From assembly GCA_900770255.1 (NCBI GenBank), contig CAAGJN010000059.1, forward strand, positions 1 through 59,439: a stretch of 59,439 nucleotides of DNA. The letters are read 5' to 3'. This stretch comes from Clostridia bacterium. GTDB taxonomy: Bacteria > Bacillota > Clostridia > Oscillospirales > Acutalibacteraceae. The notes beneath the pieces are model-generated. The model was not told the DNA's origin. It searched no databases and worked only from the letters and a program-made list of their open reading frames with translations. Within the stretch, counting starts at the first letter, position 1. Each line of letters starts with the position of its first letter. The position numbers were made by a program, and so were the translations under genes. Of this stretch, positions 1 through 8,588 are shown piece after piece.

Positions 1-125
1 ATTTCGGTCAAAAAATTTTTGGAGAGAAAAGCAGGAGAGAACACTGAAAAATATTCGATTTTTGATTTTGAAAACCCTTATATATCAGGGACTTCCGGCG
101 GCCTAAACACCCACGTCGCCGTAAA

Positions 126-165
126 ATTTCGAGTGCTGCACCTTCGACCACTCGGACAACTCTCC
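126..165 (-). pseudogene. 5' half of tRNA-Ser(CGA), copy A
   Basis: The minus strand reads as a canonical class II tRNA-Ser up to the anticodon loop: acceptor strand GGAGAGT, D arm TCCGAGTGGTCGAAGG, anticodon stem CAGCA and loop CTCGAAA (anticodon CGA). The match stops one base after the loop. The expected TGCTG closing strand, variable arm, T arm and acceptor 3' strand are absent, and T-rich sequence follows. This is therefore a tRNA fragment, not a working tRNA. Breakage at the anticodon loop is typical of sites used by tyrosine recombinases; that link is inference. Confidence 0.75.
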
Positions 166-305
166 GTGTATGTAATTCCGCATTTCTTCCAAAAACTTTT
201 GGAAAGAACTGACGGAAAGAACAACAAAATATTCAATTTTCGAACCGGAGAAAACCCTGAATTTATGGGCTTTTTAAGCGGAGCAAACAGCCAACTCCCC
301 AAAAA

Positions 306-346
306 ATTTCGAGTCAGGCCCGTTATGACCACTTCGATACCTGTCC
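306..346 (-). pseudogene. 5' half of tRNA-Ser(CGA), copy B
   Basis: A second, different tRNA-Ser-like 5' half: acceptor strand GGACAGG, D arm around TCGAAGTGGTCATAACGG, anticodon stem CCTGA and loop CTCGAAA (anticodon CGA), ending at the same position as copy A. The closing strand TCAGG is replaced by a T run. It starts 181 nt upstream of copy A on the minus strand. A consensus promoter lies just upstream, so this could be the original tRNA promoter with its gene cut in two. Confidence 0.7.
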
Positions 347-371
347 GTATTGTGTTTTTAACAGCTATGTT

Positions 372-400
372 ATTTTAGCAAATGGCCGCATGTTTGTCAA
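372..400 (-). promoter_or_regulatory. Promoter of the half-tRNA array
   Basis: On the minus strand a perfect -35 TTGACA (395-400) is followed after 17 nt by the -10 TAAAAT (372-377). Start of transcription would be near 365, about 20 nt before half-tRNA copy B. It lies downstream of the mannosidase terminator, so it drives a separate transcript into the repeat. Confidence 0.7.
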
Positions 401-482
401 GAAGTTTTGCTCAGTAGCGAAAATTTTATCCTTACTTTTTCTGACTCGCGCCGCTGCTGTTCGCTTTTCTCCCTGCTGCGAT

Positions 483-512
483 GCCGCCCGCAGGCTTTGT
501 CCTGCGGGCGGC
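483..512 (-). terminator. Terminator after alpha-mannosidase
   Basis: A perfect 12-bp stem, GCCGCCCGCAGG pairing with CCTGCGGGCGGC around a 6-nt loop, lies 34 nt past the mannosidase stop. The trailing T tract is poor, so it may act as a pause or RNA-end stabiliser as much as a terminator. Confidence 0.6.
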
Positions 513-545
513 TCTGTTATTTGGGCGTATTATACCCCGTTTTGC

Positions 546-3500
546 TCAGAATGTGACCTTTATTGTCTTGATTTCAAAGGGCTTAAAGCTGAGCTCTACG
601 GTGTTGCCCTGCGCCTCAAGCTGTTCCTCGTTCTCCTCAAGCAGGTTGCAGACGTAGACACTCTTCGGCTCGCGGTCGAAGGTGTAGACGCAGTCGGTTT
701 TTCTGTTCCACGTCTCATATGCGCGGATGACTATGTCGTCGCTGTCCTCCGCCTTCTTGACGGTCTCGATAATGATGTTGCTCTTATCAGCGCTCACGAG
801 CGAATAGCTCTCATGTGCCGCTCTGCCGCTGACACAATAGAGCGGTATGTTGAGCGAATATCCCTGGTTGACAACATCCGTGGTATCAACCGAACCCGCA
901 TGCGGATAGAGCGAATAAGTAAAGTAGTGCATCTCTCTGTCCTGAGCATCATTCGGATCGTTTGCGCAGCGCAGCAGGCTCGTTCTGATATGGCCGTCCT
1001 TGATATCGTGGCCGTATTTGCAGTCGTTGAGCACGGAGAGGCCAAAGCCGTTGTCGCTCAGATCAACCCACTTGTGGCCGACGGTCTCAAACTGCGCAAA
1101 ATCCCACAGCGTGTTGCGGTGAGTCGGGCGCTTGTAGTTGCCGAACTGGATATCGTATGTGGCCTCGGTCGCGTTGACGTCAACGGGGAAATCGGCCTTG
1201 AGAAGAATGCACTTCTCCTTCCAGTCGATCTTATAGTCGATATCGATGCGCGGCAGATCGGCGTAGAAGATGAAGCTCTGCTCGATAGTCGAGGAGAGAA
1301 ACTTGCGCGTGACCCTGATCACCGTGCGGACGGGTCCGCTCTCGGTAACTTCTACTGCGCTGACGTCATTTATCTCGGTGTACTTCTGATCGAAATAAAC
1401 CTTGATATCCCATGCGCAATGGTTGAACGGTCTGTCCTCAAAAGCGTAGAGGCGGTTGAGCACCTCGCCCTCTGGGGCGACGGATCTTCCGGTCTGCTTA
1501 TGGATAAGTGAGGATATGTTCATATCCTTGTCGAACTTCACGCTGAAGAAGCGGTTCTCAACGGCGCGGTTTTCGACGCTGACGGTGTTCTCCCCCGCCT
1601 CTCCGTCTGCAATGAGCCTGAAGGTCTTATATCCCTTTGCCGGCACGCCCTTTGCGAAGAACGCCAGACGTCCGTCTGAGGTTTTCTGCCAAGGCATAGC
1701 GTCGCCGTTTGCATCAACGATAGCGAAATGCTCCATAGCGGGCATGTCGGTGATAACAACATCGTCGCGCTGAGCGCCGAAGGTGTTGAACACGGTCAGG
1801 GCATCGGCATCGGCCACACAGGCTATATTCCTGAGCGTGTCGCCTATAACCTCCTTGCCCTGCGCGATAAGCGCGTCATACTGCTCCTTGGAATCCTCGT
1901 AGACCTGCTTTATCGAGGAGCCGGGAATTATATCGTGAAACTGATTCAGGAGAATGATCTTCCAGCCGTCGTCGATGAGCTGCTGCGGATACTCCGCGAG
2001 CTTGTTGGAGTCCGCGATCGAGCAGAGAGTCTCCATATCGTGATAGAGGATCTCGCTCTTCCTGTTGTAGCGCTTGTTTCTGCCCTGCGAGGTCAGAGTG
2101 CCGCGGTGAAACTCGAGATAGAGCTCGCCCGCCCACTTGGGCAGCCTGCGCGAGCCCTTGACGTCCTTTTCAAGGTCGTGATAGAAATCTATTGCAAACT
2201 CCTGCTTGACCTTCGGGCAGCCCGGAATTCCGCGGGTCATTCTGCGGCCCATCTCAAGCATATCGCGGGTCGGACCGCCGCCGCCGTCGCCGTGGCCGAA
2301 GGTGCAGAGATACTCCCTGTTGAGATCCTTCTGCGAATATCTGTGCCAGCCGCCGAGAATATGCTCGGGGTTGAGATATGCGTTATATGTAGTCTGCCAG
2401 GAGTCCTGCTCGTCAAAGTTACTGGTGCTCGGCGAGAAGTGGGAGAGGATCTCGGTGCCGTCGATGCCCTTCCACATAAACGTGTCATAAGGCAGCTTAT
2501 TGAACTCGTTCCATGAGATCTTCGTCGTCATGAAATAATCAATGCCGGCCTTTTTCATAATCTGCGGGAGCGCCGCGCTGTAGCCAAACACATCGGGCAG
2601 CCACATAATCTTATTGTCCACGCCGAACTCCTGCTTGAAGAAGCGCTTGCCGACGAGGAACTGGCGCACAAGGGATTCGCCGGAGGTAACGTTTGTGTCC
2701 GCCTCGACCCACATGCTGCCCTCAACCTCCCATCGGCCTGCGGCGACCATCTTCTTGATGCCCTCGTAGACCTCGGGATAGTCCTCCTTGACAAAAGCGT
2801 AGAGCTGCGCCTGCGAGGACATAAACTTGTATTCAGGATACTCCTCCATGAGCTTGAGCACGGTCGCAAAAGAGCGTGCCGCCTTCTCCCTTGTCTGGCG
2901 CAGTCTCCAGAGCCACGCGACGTCGATATGCGTGTGGCCGATGCAGCAGGCTGTCGCCTCCATGGGATCTTTTGAATATATCTCCCTGTCGAGCAGCTCA
3001 AGCGCCGCCTCGGCGGAGGCTGCAAAGGTGTCATAATCTGCGGTGTTAAGATCGAGCAGATTTACGGCATCGTTGAGCGCTTTGACTATCTCGATGCGCG
3101 GAATAGCATCCGCGTCATAGAGGGACGCTACCTTGATAGGCGTGCGCAGATCGAAGATGAGGCGGTTGACAAGGTCGTCAATAACCTTCAGGCGGGCGCC
3201 CATACGAAGCTTGCCCCTGTACTCCCAATCGTCCGCGTAGGCATTGATGCAGCAGTCAAACTGCTCGCCGCCGCGCGCGCAGTCAAGCAGACGCACCTCG
3301 CGGTGATTGGAGTCACCGCCCTGCACGAGCTTGCCGTTGAAATAGAAAATAAGCTGAGGGTTGACCCCGTTCCAGTTGCCGTCGAACGCCGGGAGAGCCT
3401 CATATACGACCGGCCTGCCGGCAAATCGCTCGGGAACCGTAAAGCCGTGGCGGAACCACGCATAGTCCTCACGGTAGCCCCAGAGGTCGTTCTCGGTGTC

Positions 3501-3692
3501 AAAGTCCCTCCACTCGCCCTCGTCTATCTGCGAAAATTTGTACTGTCCGTCGCGGAACTTAAAGCCTCCGAGAGTCTCGCTGTCGGGATAGAGATACTCG
3601 CTCTCGAGCGTCTCAATTATTTTGTATACCCTTCTTGCCAGCATAAAGCGCTCGGAGTTTTTGTCCGAAAAGCGGATATCCATGTGTCCCAT
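546..3692 (-). CDS. Alpha-mannosidase, glycoside hydrolase family 38
   Basis: Hydrolyses terminal alpha-linked mannose from glycans; without a signal peptide it should act in the cytoplasm on imported oligosaccharides. The 1048-residue length fits the long GH38 form. The zinc-site motif HTHIDVAWLWR lies near residues 254-264 and the nucleophile motif WLPDVFGYS near 363-371 (Asp about 366); a beta-rich C-terminal mannosidase domain follows. The ATG start is supported by AAAGGAG seven bases upstream. It lies 77 nt downstream of glpK on the same strand with no clear terminator between, so co-transcription is likely. The exact linkage specificity cannot be told from sequence. Confidence 0.93.
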   Translation of the reverse strand: MGHMDIRFSDKNSERFMLARRVYKIIETLESEYLYPDSETLGGFKFRDGQYKFSQIDEGEWRDFDTENDLWGYREDYAWFRHGFTVPERFAGRPVVYEALPAFDGNWNGVNPQLIFYFNGKLVQGGDSNHREVRLLDCARGGEQFDCCINAYADDWEYRGKLRMGARLKVIDDLVNRLIFDLRTPIKVASLYDADAIPRIEIVKALNDAVNLLDLNTADYDTFAASAEAALELLDREIYSKDPMEATACCIGHTHIDVAWLWRLRQTREKAARSFATVLKLMEEYPEYKFMSSQAQLYAFVKEDYPEVYEGIKKMVAAGRWEVEGSMWVEADTNVTSGESLVRQFLVGKRFFKQEFGVDNKIMWLPDVFGYSAALPQIMKKAGIDYFMTTKISWNEFNKLPYDTFMWKGIDGTEILSHFSPSTSNFDEQDSWQTTYNAYLNPEHILGGWHRYSQKDLNREYLCTFGHGDGGGGPTRDMLEMGRRMTRGIPGCPKVKQEFAIDFYHDLEKDVKGSRRLPKWAGELYLEFHRGTLTSQGRNKRYNRKSEILYHDMETLCSIADSNKLAEYPQQLIDDGWKIILLNQFHDIIPGSSIKQVYEDSKEQYDALIAQGKEVIGDTLRNIACVADADALTVFNTFGAQRDDVVITDMPAMEHFAIVDANGDAMPWQKTSDGRLAFFAKGVPAKGYKTFRLIADGEAGENTVSVENRAVENRFFSVKFDKDMNISSLIHKQTGRSVAPEGEVLNRLYAFEDRPFNHCAWDIKVYFDQKYTEINDVSAVEVTESGPVRTVIRVTRKFLSSTIEQSFIFYADLPRIDIDYKIDWKEKCILLKADFPVDVNATEATYDIQFGNYKRPTHRNTLWDFAQFETVGHKWVDLSDNGFGLSVLNDCKYGHDIKDGHIRTSLLRCANDPNDAQDREMHYFTYSLYPHAGSVDTTDVVNQGYSLNIPLYCVSGRAAHESYSLVSADKSNIIIETVKKAEDSDDIVIRAYETWNRKTDCVYTFDREPKSVYVCNLLEENEEQLEAQGNTVELSFKPFEIKTIKVTF

Positions 3693-3769
3693 CTATTTAC
3701 TCCTTTCATTTTGTGTATTTACACAGTTGTCCCGGGGGTAGTTCACACAGTCCCGGCGCAAAAACACGT

Positions 3770-5275
3770 TTAGTCCTTCGCCCAGCCGCGCGAACGCTCA
3801 ACCGCACGCTTCCAGCCCGCATAGAGCTCGTCTCGGCGAGCCTTTTCCATCTGCGGGGTAAATATCTTCTCTATTTCGCGGTTCTGCGCGATCTCGTCGC
3901 GGTCCTTCCAGTAGCCGACGGCAAGGCCCGCGAGATAAGCGGCGCCCAGCGCGGTGGTCTCGACAGTCTTGGGTCTGTCAACTATCGAGCGTATCATATC
4001 CGACTGAATCTGAAGCAGGATGTCGCTGACGCTCGCGCCGCCGTCAACACGAAGCTCCGTAAAGGTGATGCCGGAATCGTCCTCCATCGCCTCGAGCAGA
4101 TCAGTCATCTGATAGGCGATCGCCTCGAGCACGCTTCGTGCGATATGGGCGCGGTTGACTCCGCGTGTCAGGCCGACTATACATCCGCGCGCATACATAT
4201 CCCAGTAAGGCGCGCCGAGGCCCGTGAACGCCGGGACAAAATATATTCCGTTCGCGTCGGGCACGCTCTCGGCCAGCTCGTCGCAGCGGCGGGCATTGTC
4301 GATAAGATGCACCTCGTCGCGCAGCCATTTGATGACCGAGCCCGCGTTGAACGCCGAACCCTCAATATCATACTCGACCTTGTCGCCGATACCCCATGCG
4401 ACTCCGGTGAGCAGGTTGTTCTTCGACTTGACCCTCTTCTCACCCGTGTTCATCAGCAGGAAGCATCCGGTGCCGTAGGTGTTCTTCGCCTGGCCGGGCT
4501 CAAAGCACGCCTGGCCGAACAGCGCCGCGGGCTGATCGCCGATCGCTCCTGAGATCGGTATACCCGCGAGGCTCTCAAGGCCTCTTATGCCGCCCGCAAC
4601 ATTGCCGTAGACCATGCTTGAGGGCTTGACTTCGGGCAGGATCGACATCGGGATATCAAGATATTCGCACAGCTTCTCATCCCAGCAGAGATTGTCAACA
4701 TCGAAGAGCATCGTCCTTGAGGCGTTGGAATAGTCGGTTATATGCACTCTGCCACCGGTGAGGTTCCAGATGAGCCACGTATCGACCGTGCCGAACAGAA
4801 GCTGATCCGCCTCGGCGAGGGCGCGTGCTCCGGGCACATTGTCAAGGATCCACTTGATCTTCGTTGCAGAGAAATATGCGTCGATAACAAGGCCTGTCTT
4901 ATCCTTTATGTACTCCTCCATGCCGTCGCGCTTGATCTGCTCGCAGAGCTCAGCCGTGCGGCGGCACTGCCAAACTATCGCATTATAGACGGGCTTGCCC
5001 GTCTCCCTGTCCCACATAATAGTGGTCTCGCGCTGATTGGTGATGCCTATAGCTGCGATCTCCTCAGGCTTTACTTCGCCGGACGCGAGCACACTCGTCA
5101 CAGCCTGAAACTGACTGAAAAGTATCTCCATCGGATCGTGCTCGACCCAGCCTGCCGCCGGATATATCTGATCGAATTCCTTCTGAGCCTTTGTGATTAT
5201 GTTTCCTTTTTTGTCAAATACGATGGCTCGTGAACTTGTCGTTCCCTGATCGAGCGCAAGTATGTACTTTGCCAA
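3770..5275 (-). CDS. glpK: Glycerol kinase
   Basis: Phosphorylates glycerol to sn-glycerol 3-phosphate using ATP, the entry step of glycerol catabolism in the cytoplasm. The FGGY-kinase N-terminus ALDQGTTSSRA (about residues 6-16) and the C-terminal DGGASVSD motif are present, and the length of 501 residues matches the family. The start chosen is a TTG at 5275, because AAAGGAAGG stands about 7 nt before it; an in-frame TTG at 5293 has no ribosome binding site. Preceded by a consensus promoter and followed by the mannosidase gene. A glycerol-3-phosphate-dehydrogenase-like operon far to the right (49918-55837) could use its product. Confidence 0.96.
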   Translation of the reverse strand: MAKYILALDQGTTSSRAIVFDKKGNIITKAQKEFDQIYPAAGWVEHDPMEILFSQFQAVTSVLASGEVKPEEIAAIGITNQRETTIMWDRETGKPVYNAIVWQCRRTAELCEQIKRDGMEEYIKDKTGLVIDAYFSATKIKWILDNVPGARALAEADQLLFGTVDTWLIWNLTGGRVHITDYSNASRTMLFDVDNLCWDEKLCEYLDIPMSILPEVKPSSMVYGNVAGGIRGLESLAGIPISGAIGDQPAALFGQACFEPGQAKNTYGTGCFLLMNTGEKRVKSKNNLLTGVAWGIGDKVEYDIEGSAFNAGSVIKWLRDEVHLIDNARRCDELAESVPDANGIYFVPAFTGLGAPYWDMYARGCIVGLTRGVNRAHIARSVLEAIAYQMTDLLEAMEDDSGITFTELRVDGGASVSDILLQIQSDMIRSIVDRPKTVETTALGAAYLAGLAVGYWKDRDEIAQNREIEKIFTPQMEKARRDELYAGWKRAVERSRGWAKD

Positions 5276-5366
5276 TAATATCCTTCCTTTCAAAAATATA
5301 TGTTACGTTCTCCGCTGCCGGTCAGTAAAGAATACGCCGCCAGTCGAAGCAAAATACCACTCTAAA

Positions 5367-5395
5367 ATAATAGCTCCAAACGCACAAAAAGTCAA
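5367..5395 (-). promoter_or_regulatory. glpK promoter
   Basis: TTGACT (5390-5395), 17-nt spacer, TATTAT (5367-5372) on the minus strand, giving a leader of roughly 85 nt before glpK. No obvious antiterminator or riboswitch fold was recognised in that leader. Confidence 0.65.
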
Positions 5396-5542
5396 TGATA
5401 TTAGCGAAAGACTACAGCACTTTGAACAAAAAAAATATTATTTGACGCTCTTTTCCCTTTTTTCAAGAAAGTAAATAACATGAAGAATTTTTGGTATATA
5501 ATAAACTTCGTAAACTTTAAAATTAAAGGAGTGTTGAATATT

Positions 5543-6544
5543 ATGGGAGACAAACTTTCAGTCGTCACGGGCGCTACGGGTCACGTTGGCTATGCACTCG
5601 TCAAGGAGCTCGAGGCACGCGGCGAAAATTTCAGGATTCTTATCAGAAAAGACAGCAAAATATTCGACGGGATCAATTGTGAGCGCGTATTCGGCGACGT
5701 CACCGACCCCGCTTCGCTTGAAAAGGCCTTTGAGGGCGCCGACATCGTCTATCACCTTGCCGGCGTTATCGAGATAAACAAGGGCAATGAGGATATGACA
5801 TGGAAGGTCAACGTCGACGGTACGAAGAACGTTGTTGAGGCGTGCAAAAAGTGCGGCGTAAGACGTCTTGTTTACGCTTCCTCTGTTGACGCTTATCCCC
5901 CGCTGCCTGACAATCAGGTCATGCGCGAGATCTCTCACTTCAATCCCGACGGACTTGACGGAACCTATGCAAAAACAAAGGCTACTGCTACAAACTACGT
6001 CTTTGAGAACAACGACGACAAGCTTGAGACTGTTGTCGTTTATCCCGGCGCTTGCTGCGGCCCCTATGACTTCAAGGTATCTTCCGTCGGCGAGATGGTC
6101 AGAATGTTCACAAAGGGCAAGTTCCCCGTATCGCTCTCTTTCGGCGCATATAACTTCGTTGACGTGCGCGACGTTGCAAAAGGCATGATCGGCGCCGCCG
6201 AGAAGGGTACTCCCGGCGAGGGCTATATCCTCACCGATGAGGTCGTGACCGTTGACCAACTCATACATATGCTTGCAGATATCTGCGGATTCAAGGCTCC
6301 GAGCCTCAAGATCCCCCTCGGCCTTGCAAATGCGTTCGCCCCCATCATGGAGGTCTATTACAACGCTGCAAAGAAGACACCGCTCTTCACCCGCTACTCC
6401 ATCCGCAAGTTGACCTCAAACTGCAACTTCAGCTGCGACAAGGCAAAGCAGGAGCTCGGCTATGCACCCATGGGCGCAAAGCAGTCCTTCACCGACATGG
6501 TCGCCTGGATCAAGGAGTACGAGGGCACCGGCAAGAAGAAATAA
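5543..6544 (+). CDS. NAD-dependent epimerase/dehydratase family protein (extended SDR)
   Basis: A 333-residue extended short-chain dehydrogenase. The Rossmann motif VTGATGHVGYAL (residues 7-18) follows the family pattern GxxGxxG, and YAKTKA (Tyr about 142) gives the catalytic YxxxK. Such proteins act on nucleotide sugars, flavonoid-like or sterol-like substrates; the substrate here is unknown. The ATG at 5543 was chosen because AAAGGAG precedes it by about 10 nt; an upstream in-frame ATG at 5480 would add 21 AT-coded residues without a site. It stands alone between divergent glpK and a convergent aminopeptidase operon, and ends in a strong shared terminator. Confidence 0.88.
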   Translation: MGDKLSVVTGATGHVGYALVKELEARGENFRILIRKDSKIFDGINCERVFGDVTDPASLEKAFEGADIVYHLAGVIEINKGNEDMTWKVNVDGTKNVVEACKKCGVRRLVYASSVDAYPPLPDNQVMREISHFNPDGLDGTYAKTKATATNYVFENNDDKLETVVVYPGACCGPYDFKVSSVGEMVRMFTKGKFPVSLSFGAYNFVDVRDVAKGMIGAAEKGTPGEGYILTDEVVTVDQLIHMLADICGFKAPSLKIPLGLANAFAPIMEVYYNAAKKTPLFTRYSIRKLTSNCNFSCDKAKQELGYAPMGAKQSFTDMVAWIKEYEGTGKKK

Positions 6545-6567
6545 GCCAAAAAACATATACTCAAATC

Positions 6568-6601
6568 AGCGCGCCGGACAGGATATCCTGTCCGGCGCGC
6601 T
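6568..6601. terminator. Bidirectional terminator, perfect 34-bp palindrome
   Basis: A gap-free palindrome centred between 6584 and 6585 (half-site ATCCTGTCCGGCGCGCT) sits between the convergent epimerase gene and the aminopeptidase operon. Either transcript would fold into a very GC-rich hairpin. The flanking T tracts are short on both sides. Confidence 0.7.
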
Positions 6602-6607
6602 TGCTGT

Positions 6608-8014
6608 TTATTTCTGGTTGTAGAATGTGCAAAATGCTTTATAGGCCATATAGATATCGAGTTTTGCTATCTGCTCGAACGGCGCATGCATTGAGAGCAC
6701 CGGCACGCCGACATCTACAACGTCCACGCCGAGATGCGCAACATACTTCGCGACCGTTCCGCCGCCTCCCTCGTCCACCTTGCCGAGCTCGCCGACCTGC
6801 CAGACGATATTGTTGTCGTCAAACAGCTTTCTGAGCTTGCCTACAAACTCCGCATTCGCATCGGAGGTGTCGGACTTGCCGCGCGAGCCCGTATACTTTG
6901 TGACGACTATGCCGCGGTTGAGGAACGATGCGTTGAGCTTGTCGTGCACCGACTGGAAGGTCGGATCGACACCCGCATTGACATCAGCCGAAAGGCACTC
7001 GGAAGCCCTGAGAACGTCTCTGCCCTCGAATCCCTGCGTCTTCGCGAGGTCCTCAATGAAAAACTGAAGATATGACGACGAGAGGCCGGTGTTGCCGAGC
7101 GAGCCTATCTCCTCCTTGTCGGTAAGCACGGTGACGGTCGTATATGAGGGCGTCGGGCAGTCGAGCGCCGCCATAAGCGCCGGATATGCACAGACTCTGT
7201 CGTCATGCCCGTAGCCGCCGATCAGACTGCGGTCAAAGCCGATATCCGAAACTCTTGACGCGGGCACGAGCTCAAGCTCCGCCGAGAGGAAGTCGGACTC
7301 GGTAATGCCGTACTTTTCATTGAGAAGCTTCAGCACATTGAGCTTGACGAGCTCGCTGCCCTCATCGCTTCTGAACGGCATGCTGCCGATAAGGACGTTG
7401 AGCTCCTCTCCTTTGATGACCTGCGACGCCTTGCGCTCGCCCAGCGTGCTGTCAAGGTGCGGCAGCAGGTCGCTGACGACGAACTGTGGCTCGCCCTCCT
7501 TATCGCCGATGGAGACGGTCAGCTTTGTGCCGTCCTTGCGGATGATAACGCCGTGCAGCGACAGCGGAACTGTCGGCCACTGATATTTTTTAATGCCGCC
7601 GTAATAGTGGGTCTTGAATAGAGCCAGCTCGCAGTCCTCATACATCGGATTCGGCTTGATGTCGAGGCGGGGCGAGTCGATATGCGCGGCCGCGATCTTC
7701 ACGCCGTCGCTCATCGGGCGCGTGCCGAACACGGCAAGAATTATCGATTTCTCTTTGACAGCGAACCAAACCTTGTCGCCGGGCTTATAGCTCTTTGAGG
7801 AGTCGAACTTTTCAAAACCGCGCCCCTGCGCCAGCTTCTGAACGGCCGCGGTTATCTCGCGCTCCGTCCTGTTGTCGCTCAGAAAAGCCTTATAGCCCTC
7901 GCACCACTCGAACGCAGCGGCGATCTCATCGTCCGTCATTCTCAACGCGGCGTGCTTCGGCTGTGCAAACAGCTTTTCACGCAGCTGAGCAGCCGGATTT
8001 TTTTCATCCTTCAT
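6608..8014 (-). CDS. M18 family aspartyl-type aminopeptidase
   Basis: Cytoplasmic metallo-aminopeptidase that releases N-terminal residues from peptides, usually acidic ones in this family. The 468 residues match M18 enzymes (ApeB, aminopeptidase 1). Metal-site and catalytic segments are visible: AAHIDSPRLDIKPNP, the TDKEEIGS motif and the C-terminal VLSMHAPFE. The ATG has CAGGAGG upstream. It is the last gene of the minus-strand operon beginning at DUF951, one base after the lytic transglycosylase stop, and is bounded downstream by the palindromic terminator. Confidence 0.93.
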   Translation of the reverse strand: MKDEKNPAAQLREKLFAQPKHAALRMTDDEIAAAFEWCEGYKAFLSDNRTEREITAAVQKLAQGRGFEKFDSSKSYKPGDKVWFAVKEKSIILAVFGTRPMSDGVKIAAAHIDSPRLDIKPNPMYEDCELALFKTHYYGGIKKYQWPTVPLSLHGVIIRKDGTKLTVSIGDKEGEPQFVVSDLLPHLDSTLGERKASQVIKGEELNVLIGSMPFRSDEGSELVKLNVLKLLNEKYGITESDFLSAELELVPASRVSDIGFDRSLIGGYGHDDRVCAYPALMAALDCPTPSYTTVTVLTDKEEIGSLGNTGLSSSYLQFFIEDLAKTQGFEGRDVLRASECLSADVNAGVDPTFQSVHDKLNASFLNRGIVVTKYTGSRGKSDTSDANAEFVGKLRKLFDDNNIVWQVGELGKVDEGGGGTVAKYVAHLGVDVVDVGVPVLSMHAPFEQIAKLDIYMAYKAFCTFYNQK

Positions 8015-8015
8015 T

Positions 8016-8588
8016 TTATTTTCCTCCTGTCTGGGTTAAGTGTGTATATATATTCACAGCGCGCATGACCTTGCGCACATAGTGAGCGGTATCGGAAATG
8101 GGGATCGTTTGCAGCGTCACGCCGTCGGGTGAGATCGTTTTGTCCTTGAGCCAGGAGTTCACTCTTCCGCGCCCGGCGTGATAAGCGGCGACGGCAGTCT
8201 CAGTGCAGCCGAACTCGTCGAGCAGCAGGCCGAGAAACAGGGCTCCGTATTTTATTGACGTCTCGGGGTCGGAGAGCGCATCGTCCTCAAGGCTCTCCCC
8301 TGTTTTTGTCCGCAGCCAATGAAAGGTTTCGGGCGTTATCTGAGTCAGTCCCAGCGCCCCGGCCGAGGACACAGCCTCCGGTTTAAACGAGCTCTCGGTG
8401 CGTATAACCGCAAACAGTAGCTCCTCCGGCACATCATACATGGCCGCGTATTTTTCCACATAATCCTCATATTTTACGGGATAGGCGTATTTTATCGCGC
8501 CGACGCTCAAAGCCGCTGTGACGGCGCACACCGCCAGCACGAAGCACAGCAGCAGGGTTATGAGCTTCACTCCCGCCTTTTTCTTCAT
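8016..8588 (-). CDS. Membrane-anchored lytic transglycosylase (SLT domain)
   Basis: Cleaves the glycan strand of peptidoglycan between MurNAc and GlcNAc, leaving a 1,6-anhydro end. A 190-residue protein with one N-terminal membrane segment (about residues 8-32), then the SLT fold: catalytic Glu in RTESSFKPEAVSSAGALGL, then QITPETFHWL, and the AYHAGRGRV motif. It overlaps the coaE stop by 4 nt, so it is translated by coupling. Most likely tethered outside the cytoplasmic membrane. Its place in a housekeeping operon suggests constitutive expression. Confidence 0.92.
   Translation of the reverse strand: MKKKAGVKLITLLLCFVLAVCAVTAALSVGAIKYAYPVKYEDYVEKYAAMYDVPEELLFAVIRTESSFKPEAVSSAGALGLTQITPETFHWLRTKTGESLEDDALSDPETSIKYGALFLGLLLDEFGCTETAVAAYHAGRGRVNSWLKDKTISPDGVTLQTIPISDTAHYVRKVMRAVNIYTHLTQTGGK

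Larger units (their letters stand above)
1..350 (-). repeat. Diverged tandem repeat (about 180-nt period) with half-tRNA units
   Basis: Two copies of a roughly 180-nt unit lie head to tail on the minus strand, the second cut off by the window edge. Matching blocks recur at nearly constant spacing: GAAAACCCT (plus strand) at 70-78 and 250-258, AAAATATTC at 48-56 and 226-234, and GGARAGAA near 21 and 201. Read on the minus strand, each unit opens with the 5' half of a tRNA-Ser(CGA), then a T run, then the shared blocks. The copies have diverged a lot, so this is not a recent duplication. The array may continue to the left of the window. Confidence 0.75.

Noticed and set aside
126..346. tRNA-Ser genes interrupted by introns
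   Set aside because: No matching 3' halves (closing anticodon strand, T arm, acceptor strand) follow either half, and no group I intron core is visible. The AAAA-loop-TTTT hairpins with TTGAATA or TCGAATA loops only superficially resemble a T arm.
19..378. A 119-codon ORF across the half-tRNA repeat
   Set aside because: It reads antisense through tRNA-derived sequence, lacks a ribosome site and would be explained by the repeat itself.
390..4552. Long open frames on the plus strand opposite the mannosidase and glycerol kinase genes
   Set aside because: They lie antisense to strongly supported genes, have no ribosome sites or recognisable domains, and arise from the high-GC codon use of the true genes.
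5480..5542. Upstream ATG at 5480 for the epimerase-like gene
   Set aside because: The extra 21 residues are AT-coded and without a ribosome site, whereas AAAGGAG supports the ATG at 5543.
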